Source: Acidimicrobiales bacterium
GTDB taxonomy: Bacteria; Actinomycetota; Acidimicrobiia; Acidimicrobiales; GCA-2861595
DNA length: 47,596 bases
Reading direction: 5' to 3'
Assembly: GCA_030448025.1 (NCBI GenBank)
Contig: JAUJNQ010000005.1
Location: 1-47,596 of the forward strand
The notes below the pieces were generated by a model. The model was not told the origin of the DNA. It worked only from the letters and a program-made list of their open reading frames with translations, and did no database searches. This document shows positions 41,312 to 47,596 of this stretch, piece after piece (within the stretch, counting starts at the first letter, position 1; each line of letters opens with the position of its first letter). The position numbers and the translations under genes were made by a program.

Positions 41312-41881
41312 GTGCGTCGGATCCAGGTTCGAACGGTCGCGGTGGCTCTGGTCCTTACCGTCATGACCGTCATGGCCGCCGCGTGTGGCGACGAGAAACC
41401 GAGCGTCCTGCAGCCCGGTGAACGTGAGCCCAAGGGCATCAAGGTCACCAGCACCGCGTTCGGCGCCGGGCGACCCGTACCCGAGCGCTACTCCTGCGAG
41501 GGAGACAACGTGCCCCCTCCCCTGCGTTGGAAGGGCACGCCGCCGGGCACGGCGGAGGTGGCCATCGTGATCGAGGACCCCGACGCTCCGAGCGGCACGT
41601 TCGTGCACTGGATCGCAGTGGACATCGAGCCCGCCACGACGAGCATCGAGCCCGAGACGCTGCCACCGGGCGCCAAGGTGCTGGCGGGCAGCAGCGACAA
41701 CCCCACCTACGTCGGACCGTGTCCGCCCGACGGAAGCGGCACCCACCGGTACTTCTTCGAGGTCTACGCCCTCCCCCGCCGTCTCGACCTGCCCTCCGCC
41801 GCCCCACCCCTGGACCAGGTGCGCACGATCCGCAAGGAGGCGTCGGCGGGCGGCTGGCTCGTCGGCACGTTCACACGCTGA
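41312..41881 (+). CDS. PEBP/YbhB-family lipoprotein
   Basis: A 189-residue protein with a signal peptide ending in a lipobox (VMAAAC, Cys near 25), so it is anchored outside the cell. The domain follows the phosphatidylethanolamine-binding protein / YbhB pattern: YSCEGDNVPPPLRWKG, VIEDPDAPSGTFVHWIA and GTHRYFFEVYAL. Bacterial YbhB-like proteins have no firm function. GTG 41312 has TAGGCT exactly six bases upstream. Confidence 0.87.
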   Translation: MRRIQVRTVAVALVLTVMTVMAAACGDEKPSVLQPGEREPKGIKVTSTAFGAGRPVPERYSCEGDNVPPPLRWKGTPPGTAEVAIVIEDPDAPSGTFVHWIAVDIEPATTSIEPETLPPGAKVLAGSSDNPTYVGPCPPDGSGTHRYFFEVYALPRRLDLPSAAPPLDQVRTIRKEASAGGWLVGTFTR

Positions 41882-41905
41882 CCAACCGTGGCGACGGGCG
41901 CCGCG

Positions 41906-42688
41906 TCAGCGGTCCCGAGCCTCCAACAGGGAGCGCACGGGCGCCAGGTCGAAGGGATGACCCCGACCCAGGATGAGGTGCTGGGCCCCCACCTGTAAGT
42001 AGGCGTCGACCTTGTCTGCGTCCACGTCGCTGGCGTCGTTGAGGGCCACGGTGCGTTCGATATCGGCCGGGTCGCGCCCCGCCTCGGCACAGCGCTCCTC
42101 CAGCACACGGCTCTTGGCCGCGAAGTGCTCGGGGGGGCCGAAGGTGTTCCATGCGTCGGCGTGCTGGGCCACCAGGCGCAGCGTCACCTTCTCCCCACCC
42201 CCGCCGATCATGATCGGGAGGGGGCCGAGCGGTGGCGGGTTCAGCTTGCCCAGGCGTTCCTTGATCCGGGAAAGGGAGGCCTCCAGGTCCCGCAGCCGGC
42301 TGGGGGCGGTGCCGAACTCGTAGCCGTACTCCTCGTAGTCCTTCTCGAACCAGCCGGCTCCGATGCCGAGGATGACGCGCCCGCCGCTCAGGTGGTCGAC
42401 GGTGCGTGCCATGTCGGCCAACAGCTCGGGGTTGCGGTAGCTGTTGCACGTGACCAGGACCCCGAGCTGTGCCCGCTCGGTGTCGACGGCCATGGCCGCC
42501 AGCAGCGACCAACCCTCGAAGTGGGCGCCGTCGCCGTCGCCGTCGCCGTCGCCGTAGAGCGGGAAGAAGTGGTCCCACGTCCAGATGCTGTCCACGCCGA
42601 GGGCGTCCGCCTCGCGCCATGCGGCGCGCAGATCGTCGATCGAGGAGTGCTGGGGATGGAGCTGGACGCCCACCTTGAACCGTGCCAT
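41906..42688 (-). CDS. LLM-class (F420-type) oxidoreductase
   Basis: A 260-residue TIM-barrel enzyme of the luciferase-like monooxygenase family, F420-dependent subgroup. Typical segments: FKVGVQLHPQHSS at the start, DSIWTWDHFFPLYG, LGVLVTCNSYRNPELLADMARTVDHLSGGRVILGIGAGW, and PIMIGGGGEKVTLRLVAQHADAWN. A GDGDGDGDG stretch near residue 48 comes from a hexanucleotide repeat. TAGTGT lies eight bases before ATG 42688. The substrate is unknown; F420 use is inferred from the subgroup. Confidence 0.88.
   Translation of the reverse strand: MARFKVGVQLHPQHSSIDDLRAAWREADALGVDSIWTWDHFFPLYGDGDGDGDGAHFEGWSLLAAMAVDTERAQLGVLVTCNSYRNPELLADMARTVDHLSGGRVILGIGAGWFEKDYEEYGYEFGTAPSRLRDLEASLSRIKERLGKLNPPPLGPLPIMIGGGGEKVTLRLVAQHADAWNTFGPPEHFAAKSRVLEERCAEAGRDPADIERTVALNDASDVDADKVDAYLQVGAQHLILGRGHPFDLAPVRSLLEARDR
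42527..42556. repeat. Hexanucleotide repeat in the LLM gene
   Basis: GCCGTC is repeated four times (42527-42550) with a fifth, partial unit. On the coding strand it gives alternating Gly-Asp near the active-site loop. A slippage hotspot that keeps the frame when whole units are gained or lost. Confidence 0.85.
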
Positions 42689-42856
42689 GGGCGCCGACAC
42701 TAGGGCCTCGATCCGACGGCCCGAAGGTCAAGCATCACGTAGCCCTACATCATGCTCCTAAGCCAGAATCTCACTGACCGAGGAGGAGCGTCGGGCCCTC
42801 GATGCCGCTTCGACGCCGAGTTGGCCGAGAAGGCAGGCGCCCTGGGACGCAGCTGG

Positions 42857-43231
42857 TCAATAGGGTGCCCGCAACCTCGGGAACATCGGGTAGTGGCGTA
42901 CGTTGGCGGTGGCCAACTGAGCGCCGAGGTGGACGGTGGTGCCGGCCACGATGAGGTCCACGACGCCGATCCCGGCGTGGCTGCGCCGGAAGCGACGGCC
43001 GAGCTGCCCTGCCAGGCGAGCGACCGTCTCACTCACCGGGACCCAGTCGAGACCGGCGAAGAAAGTCTCGGCGACGCTCCGCTCATGTGACCGCAGACCC
43101 TGCATCACCTCCACCCGGGTGACTTCGGAGCAGAAGGGGGCGTCGGTGAGGGTGGCGAACAAGGCTTGGGTGAGAGCCGCATCCCTGAGGTGATCGATCA
43201 CGACCGTGGTGTCGAGAACTACTCTCGCCAT
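42857..43231 (-). CDS. VapC-family PIN-domain toxin (pair 4)
   Basis: A 124-residue PIN toxin of the VapC/FitB type. Acidic residues: D7 ([13 protein letters not shown]), E41 (SEVTRVEVMQGLR) and D92 (GVVDLIVAGTTVHLGA), followed by TANVRHYPMF. It starts at ATG 43231 within the end of the antitoxin gene (13-base overlap). The type differs from pairs 1 and 3. It lies between the LLM gene and dnaE2, at the far side of the window from the main island. Confidence 0.88.
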   Translation of the reverse strand: MARVVLDTTVVIDHLRDAALTQALFATLTDAPFCSEVTRVEVMQGLRSHERSVAETFFAGLDWVPVSETVARLAGQLGRRFRRSHAGIGVVDLIVAGTTVHLGAQLATANVRHYPMFPRLRAPY

Positions 43232-43500
43232 TGGCGCTCGAGTGCCTCCAGGCGCTGAAGATCGGCCTGGCGGATCTTGGTCGTGTACTCGGCGCCGGAG
43301 GGCAGTCGAGGGACCTTGCCGGCGCTCGCCTCGGAGGCGGCCCGAAAGCGTGCAAGCCGCGCCGCTTGGTCGTCGGGATCGCGCAGGTAGCGATCGATGG
43401 CTTCGCGGATGAGGTCGGACTTGGTGCGACGGGTCTCGACAGCACGGACCGCCAGCCTCTGGTCGTGCTCCTCGTCCAGGTAGATCTGTGTCCGCTTCAC
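43219..43500 (-). CDS. CopG/RHH-type antitoxin (pair 4)
   Basis: A 93-residue ribbon-helix-helix protein ([20 protein letters not shown]; second helix [13 protein letters not shown]), then a toxin-binding tail. GTG 43500 has TACGCT eight bases upstream, and a GATGTA-N6-TACATC inverted repeat lies directly before the start, the expected autoregulatory operator. Confidence 0.85.
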   Translation of the reverse strand: MKRTQIYLDEEHDQRLAVRAVETRRTKSDLIREAIDRYLRDPDDQAARLARFRAASEASAGKVPRLPSGAEYTTKIRQADLQRLEALERQWRE

Positions 43501-43518
43501 GATGTATGAGCGTACATC
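43501..43518 (-). promoter_or_regulatory. Operator of VapBC pair 4
   Basis: GATGTA (43501-43506) and TACATC (43513-43518) are perfect inverted arms with a 6-base spacer. The -10 TACGCT (43514-43509) is inside, so bound antitoxin would block polymerase. The site fills the 19-base gap between dnaE2 and vapB. Confidence 0.55.
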
Positions 43519-43519
43519 G

Positions 43520-46500
43520 CTACCTGAAGTCCCTCGACTTGGTGCCCATGGCCAGGTCCAGAGCTTCGATGCGCTCGGCCACCACGTTGACCACCCCCTC
43601 GGCTCGCTCCAGGCGGCCCCGTATGAGGAGGGCCGGAGCCGAGCGGGCCACCCGGCGGTAACGGGCCCAAACGCCCCGCGAGCAGATCACGTTCACCAGG
43701 CCGGTCTCGTCCTCCAGGTTGACGAAGGTGGTGCCCTCGGCCGTAGCCGGGCGCTGGCGGTGGGTGACGACCCCGCCAACCAGGACCCGGGAGCCGGGTT
43801 CGGTGTGGGCCAGGTCCGCCGACGTCACCACGCCCAGCTCCTCGAGGTGGGGCCGGACGAACTCGGTGGGCGACGAGGTGGGCGACAGGCCGGTGGCCCA
43901 GAAGTCCGCAGCCGCCTCCTCCACCGGTGCCATGCCCGGGAGGGTGGGGGCATGGGCTCCCGTCACCACGCCACTGAGTCGCTCGGGCCGGGACTGGCTG
44001 ACGGCGCCGGCGGTCCACAGAGCCCGGCGTCGATCGAGGTCGAAGCAACCGAAGGCGCCGGCCGTGGCCAGGGCCTCCACCTGGGGCTGGGTGAGCCCGC
44101 AGCGGCGCACCACGTCCTCCATGTCGGCATAGGGGCGACCGACGGCGATGCGCTGATCCACGAGGCGCCGGGCTACGTCGTCGCCGATGGTGCGCACACA
44201 CCCCAGCCCGAGCCGCACTGCCGGCTCCCGTCCCCCCCTTCTGGTGGCGGAATATCGCCCTCTGGCGTGCGATTCCGCCACCAGAACGGGCTCGAGCAGA
44301 ACGGGTTCGAGGGCGGCCTTGGCCGCGCTGGCGTTGACGTCGGGGCCCCTCACCACCACGCCGTGGCGACGGGCGTCGGCCACCAGCGTGTGGGGCGACC
44401 AGAAGCCCATGGGCTGGGCGTTCAGCAGCGCGGCGCAGAACGCCGCCGGGTAGTGGTGCTTGAGCCAGGCGCTGGCGTAGACGAGGTAGGCGAAGCTCAC
44501 CGAGTGGCTCTCGGGGAAGCCGAAGTTGGCGAAGGCCACGAGCTTGTCCCAGATGGCGTCGGCCACCTCACCGGTGATGCCCCGCTCGGCCATGCCGTCA
44601 TAGAGCCGGCCCCGCAGCGCCTCCATGCGGGCCTGGCTGCGCTTGGAGCCCATGGCCTGGCGCAGCTGGTCGGCGTCGGCGGGGCTGAAGCCGGCCACGT
44701 CGATGGCCATCTGCATGAGCTGCTCCTGGAACAGGGGCACGCCGAGGGTCTTGGCCAGGCTGCGCTCCAGCAGGGGGTGCAAGTAGGTGACGGGCTCGTC
44801 TCCCTTGCGGCGGCGGATGTAGGGGTGCACCGAGCCGCCCTGGATGGGCCCGGGGCGGATGAGGGCCACCTCCACCACCAGGTCGTAGAAGCACCGGGGC
44901 CGCAGGCGGGGCAGGGTGGCCATCTGGGCCCGGCTCTCCACCTGGAACAGGCCCACCGAGTCGGCCCGGCACAGGTCGTCGTAGACCTCGTCCTCCTGGG
45001 CCAGGGTGGCCAGGTCGACCTCCACGCCGTGGTGCTCGGCGATCAGGTCCACGGCCATGTGGACGGCCGAGAGCATGCCCAGGCCCAGCAGGTCGAACTT
45101 GACCAGGCCCACCGCGGCGCAGTCGTCCTTGTCCCACTGCAGCACCGTGCGACCCGCCATGCGGCCCCACTCCACCGGGCACACCTCGGTGACGGGGCGG
45201 TCGCAGATCACCATGCCGCCGGAGTGGATGCCGAGGTGGCGGGGGAAGCCCTGCACCTGATGGGCAAGGTCCATGACAGGCTGGGGGATGTCGTGGTCGG
45301 GTCGGCCATCGGGGCCGACCGAAGACGCCGTGTGGCTGAGCGGTCCCCAGGCATCGACCTGCTTGGACCATGCGTCCTGCTGGCCCGGTGAGTGGCCAAG
45401 GGCCTTGGCCATGTCCCTGATGGCGGAGCGGGGCCGGTAGGTGATGATGTTGGCCACTTGGGCGGCCCGGTCCCGGCCGTAGCGCTCGTAGACGTACTGG
45501 ATGGCCTCCTCCCGGCGGTCGGACTCGATGTCGAGGTCGATGTCGGGGGGGCCGTCCCGCTCGGGTGAGAGGAAGCGCTCGAACAGCAGCCCGAGGGCCA
45601 CGGCGTCGGCGTTGGTGATGCCGAGGGCGTAGCAGGTGGCGGAGTTGGCGGCCGAGCCCCGGCCCTGGCAGTAGATGTCGGACCGGCGGCAGAACTCGAC
45701 GATGTCCCAGACGATCAGGAAGTAGCCGGCGAAGCCCAGGTGCTCGATGACGTCGAGCTCGTGGGCGATCTGGGCATAGGCGCCGTTCACCCGCTCGCCC
45801 TGGGGGGGGCCGTAGCGCTTCTCGGCGCCTTCGCTGGTGAGGTGGCGGAGCCAGGTCATCTCGGTGTGACCGGGGGGCACGGGCCAGTCGGGCAGGCGGG
45901 GCGCCACCAGCGACAGGTCGAAGGCGCACTGTCGTGCGATGTCGGCGGCCTGTTGGACGACGCCGGGATAGCGGGCGAAGCGCGCCGCCATCTCCCGGCC
46001 GCTGCGCAGGTGGGCCGAGGCGGCCGGGGGGAGCCAGCCGTCGATCTCGTCGAGGGAGCGCCGGGCCCGTACGGCTGCCAGGGCGGTGGCCAGGGGCCGA
46101 CGGGCGGGGGTGGCGTAGTGCACGTTGTTGGTGGCCACGAGCTGGGTGTGGGCGCTGGTGGCCAGTTGGGCGAGGGCGTCGTTGCGGGCCGAGTCGACGG
46201 GGTCGCCGTGGTCCCACAGCTCCACGGCCACGTTGTCCCGCCCGAAGCAGGCGCTGAGCTCGCCCAGGCGGCGGGCGGCGGCCTGGGGGCCGTGGTCCAC
46301 GAGGGCCTTGGGCACGGTCCCCTTGCGGCACCCGGTGAGGACCAGCCAGTGGCCGCCGTGGGCTTCGGCCAGGGCCGACAGGTCGAACTGCGGCCGACCC
46401 TTCTCCTGGCCGTGGAGCTGGCCCTCACTGATGGCCCGGCACAGGCGGGCGTAGCCGTCGGGGTCGCGGGCGATGACCACCAGGTGGGTGCCCTCGGGAT

Positions 46501-46882
46501 CGGCGACGCCGTTCTGGGGCTTGGTGAGGCCCAGGCTCAGCTCGGCCCCGAAGACGGTGGGCAGGTGGGCCGTGTCGGCGGCCGCGGCGAAGCGGACGGC
46601 ACCGTACATGCCGTCGTGGTCGGTGAGGGCCAGGGCTCCCAGGCCGAGGCGGGCTGCCTCTTGGACCAGCTCCTCGGGGTGGGAGGCCCCGTCCAGGAAG
46701 CTGAAGTTGGAGTGGCAGTGCAGCTCGGCGTAGGGGACGGTCCCGGTGCTGGATGGAGGCTCGGCCGGCCAGGGTGATGATTGTTGCTGTTCGGCGAGGG
46801 CGAGCTTCGGGGGCCGCGGCCTTCCGTCCGAGAGCCGTCGCTCGAGCTCGGACCATGGGATCGGGGGGTTTCTCCAGCCCAT
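43520..46882 (-). CDS. dnaE2: Error-prone DNA polymerase DnaE2
   Basis: A 1120-residue C-family polymerase for SOS mutagenesis and lesion bypass with ImuA and ImuB. PHP domain at about 50-110 ([34 protein letters not shown]); palm catalytic aspartates in [18 protein letters not shown] (about 445); [65 protein letters not shown]-terminal OB fold ([17 protein letters not shown]). A clear LexA box precedes ATG 46882. Residues of about 850-890 contain an extra stretch made by a palindromic insertion and a tandem LEPVL repeat. Confidence 0.95.
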   Translation of the reverse strand: MGWRNPPIPWSELERRLSDGRPRPPKLALAEQQQSSPWPAEPPSSTGTVPYAELHCHSNFSFLDGASHPEELVQEAARLGLGALALTDHDGMYGAVRFAAAADTAHLPTVFGAELSLGLTKPQNGVADPEGTHLVVIARDPDGYARLCRAISEGQLHGQEKGRPQFDLSALAEAHGGHWLVLTGCRKGTVPKALVDHGPQAAARRLGELSACFGRDNVAVELWDHGDPVDSARNDALAQLATSAHTQLVATNNVHYATPARRPLATALAAVRARRSLDEIDGWLPPAASAHLRSGREMAARFARYPGVVQQAADIARQCAFDLSLVAPRLPDWPVPPGHTEMTWLRHLTSEGAEKRYGPPQGERVNGAYAQIAHELDVIEHLGFAGYFLIVWDIVEFCRRSDIYCQGRGSAANSATCYALGITNADAVALGLLFERFLSPERDGPPDIDLDIESDRREEAIQYVYERYGRDRAAQVANIITYRPRSAIRDMAKALGHSPGQQDAWSKQVDAWGPLSHTASSVGPDGRPDHDIPQPVMDLAHQVQGFPRHLGIHSGGMVICDRPVTEVCPVEWGRMAGRTVLQWDKDDCAAVGLVKFDLLGLGMLSAVHMAVDLIAEHHGVEVDLATLAQEDEVYDDLCRADSVGLFQVESRAQMATLPRLRPRCFYDLVVEVALIRPGPIQGGSVHPYIRRRKGDEPVTYLHPLLERSLAKTLGVPLFQEQLMQMAIDVAGFSPADADQLRQAMGSKRSQARMEALRGRLYDGMAERGITGEVADAIWDKLVAFANFGFPESHSVSFAYLVYASAWLKHHYPAAFCAALLNAQPMGFWSPHTLVADARRHGVVVRGPDVNASAAKAALEPVLLEPVLVAESHARGRYSATRRGGREPAVRLGLGCVRTIGDDVARRLVDQRIAVGRPYADMEDVVRRCGLTQPQVEALATAGAFGCFDLDRRRALWTAGAVSQSRPERLSGVVTGAHAPTLPGMAPVEEAAADFWATGLSPTSSPTEFVRPHLEELGVVTSADLAHTEPGSRVLVGGVVTHRQRPATAEGTTFVNLEDETGLVNVICSRGVWARYRRVARSAPALLIRGRLERAEGVVNVVAERIEALDLAMGTKSRDFR
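44239..44286. repeat. Perfect 15-base inverted repeat inserted in frame in dnaE2
   Basis: TTCTGGTGGCGGAAT (44239-44253) is exactly the reverse complement of 44272-44286, with an 18-base loop. It lies in a region where DnaE2 homologues are short and variable, and adds the residues [19 protein letters not shown]. Next to it a 15-base unit, CAGAACGGG(C/T)TCGAG, is doubled. The features suggest a REP/MITE-like palindromic element tolerated in a coding sequence. Confidence 0.75.
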
Positions 46883-46893
46883 AGGGGAGGACG

Positions 46894-46914
46894 ACTCTAG
46901 CGAACACCTGTTCG
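46894..46914 (-). promoter_or_regulatory. LexA box and -10 of dnaE2
   Basis: CGAACACCTGTTCG (46901-46914) is a perfect CGAAC-N4-GTTCG SOS box. It is directly followed on the minus strand by TAGAGT (46899-46894), 11 bases before ATG 46882. LexA binding would cover the promoter, so dnaE2 should be induced by DNA damage. Confidence 0.85.
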
Positions 46915-46972
46915 CCTTGCCTCAGGGCTCTTCTCCGGGGACGCCTTGCCTCGGCTCGAAGTGTGAAGCATC

Positions 46973-47260
46973 ATGAGATGCCGTGTGGAGGAAGCCGCAA
47001 CGGCCAGCAGCTATGACGTCGACTGGGGAGACGACTCCTCGTCGCGGGGGCTGACCTCGAGTGGCGGCCCATGGCCCGACGGTGACGTGCGCCACGTCTA
47101 CACGACGCAGGGCACCTACACGGTGAGGGTGCTCGAGCGCTGGACGGGCACGTGGTCGCTGGCCGGTGGTGGCGGGGGCGCGGTGAGCGGCACGCTGAGT
47201 AGCGAAGGCCGCATTGACGCCTTCCCGGTGGTCCAGGTACAGGCGGTGCGCAACCGCTGA
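46973..47260 (+). pseudogene. C-terminal piece of a PKD-domain protein
   Basis: A 95-residue open frame with a PKD-like repeat: YDVDWGDDSSS, WPDGDVRHVYTTQGTYTVRVL and the ending GRIDAFPVVQVQAVRNR. The first part (signal peptide, rest of the domain) is missing and no promoter or ribosome-binding site is clear. It is in the opposite direction to imuB and dnaE2 and splits what is normally a tight imuB-dnaE2 operon. Confidence 0.5.
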
Positions 47261-47275
47261 CGCGAATCCAACGGC

Positions 47276-47596
47276 TCAGTCGTAGCGGGCGTCGGCCCAC
47301 CAGCGACCGGCTTCCAGACCCAGCAACCAACCCGAGCCGTCGACCGTCACCACCTGGAAGCGGGCCCGGCGTCGATGAGCGGGCGCGTCCCACCACCGCT
47401 CCTCCACGGGCCACGGCCCGGCCCAGGCCACCACGTCGGTCCACGCCGCCCCGGCCACCGACACCTGGGCCGGCGGTGCCGTCACCGCCCCTCGACCGCT
47501 GACGCCCACCGGCACCCCGGTGGCGTCGAGCACCTGGGCGGCCACCGGCTCGGTGAACACGGTGGCCGGTGACGGCGGCGGCATCCGCCCCGGCCA
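47276..47596 (-). CDS. imuB: ImuB (Y-family polymerase-like), C-terminal part only
   Basis: The last 100 or so residues of ImuB; the gene continues beyond the window edge. The motif PWPVEERWWD, then RARFQVVTVDGSGWLLGLEAGRWWADARYD, is the typical actinobacterial ImuB C-terminus. ImuB bridges the sliding clamp and DnaE2 in SOS mutagenesis, which agrees with dnaE2 next door. The stop is at 47276-47278. The catalytic part cannot be judged here. Confidence 0.8.
   Translation of the reverse strand, partial: WPGRMPPPSPATVFTEPVAAQVLDATGVPVGVSGRGAVTAPPAQVSVAGAAWTDVVAWAGPWPVEERWWDAPAHRRRARFQVVTVDGSGWLLGLEAGRWWADARYD

Noticed and set aside
42752-42850. Fragment reading LTEEERRALDAA and, in another frame, FDAELAEKAGALGRSW
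   Set aside because: It could be a shifted gene remnant beside VapBC pair 4, but no family could be recognised and the two pieces are in different frames.
44309-44323. GAAC-GG-GTTC palindrome inside dnaE2 as a LexA box
   Set aside because: The spacer is 2 instead of 4 and it is within coding sequence far from a start.

Overview
The window is high-GC (about 70 percent) DNA with actinobacterial content: an LLM-class F420-type oxidoreductase, a PAC2-family protein, a FolP2-type dihydropteroate synthase homologue, class II DAHP synthase, and the neighbourhoods comEA-comEC-folP-holA / rpsT / lepA and nadD-LCP-rsfS. I infer an uncultured actinobacterium, probably Acidimicrobiia-like. The class-level placement is a guess from gene content.

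Layout. 1-12.4 kb is an accessory region with three VapBC-type toxin-antitoxin pairs, an AbiEi/DUF559-type protein, four Uma2-family nucleases, an XRE regulator beside a broken nucleotidyltransferase, and several decayed fragments of the same kinds of gene. A DUF4012 membrane protein, an LPXTG-type surface protein and a nucleotide-sugar dehydrogenase are interspersed. 12.4-28 kb is mostly housekeeping: lepA, a three-gene ABC importer of the SsuABC/TauABC type, a sugar epimerase, rpsT, holA, folP-like, comEC, comEA, a thioredoxin-TPR protein, PAC2, SseB-like and leuS. 28-32.4 kb is rearranged: a secreted metalloprotease, head-to-head fragments of an asparagine-synthase-like gene and a sugar transferase, a K+ channel, then tRNA-Ala(GGC) with two LAGLIDADG genes directly behind it, a broken bacterioferritin and an intact bfd. 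32.4-42.7 kb holds rsfS, an LCP/LytR_C protein, nadD, DAHP synthase, a C26 amidohydrolase, corA, DUF1003, a soluble MgtE/CBS protein, a redoxin, acyP, a PEBP-family lipoprotein and the LLM oxidoreductase. 42.7-47.6 kb holds a fourth VapBC pair, the SOS polymerase dnaE2 with a LexA box, and the 3' end of imuB, separated from dnaE2 by a stray PKD-type fragment on the opposite strand.

Two signals run through the window. (1) Most first genes of transcription units have a TANNNT -10 hexamer only 6-9 bases before the start codon, so leaderless mRNA appears to be the normal mode. By this rule nadD seems to start at ATC and the DUF4012 gene at ATT. (2) There are two perfect CGAAC-N4-GTTCG LexA boxes. 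One precedes dnaE2. The other overlaps a leaderless promoter whose GTG opens a reading frame running unbroken through the whole tRNA-Ala gene into a LAGLIDADG endonuclease, with a second LAGLIDADG gene overlapping its end. I regard this SOS box / tRNA / twin-endonuclease unit as the best candidate for an undescribed system here.
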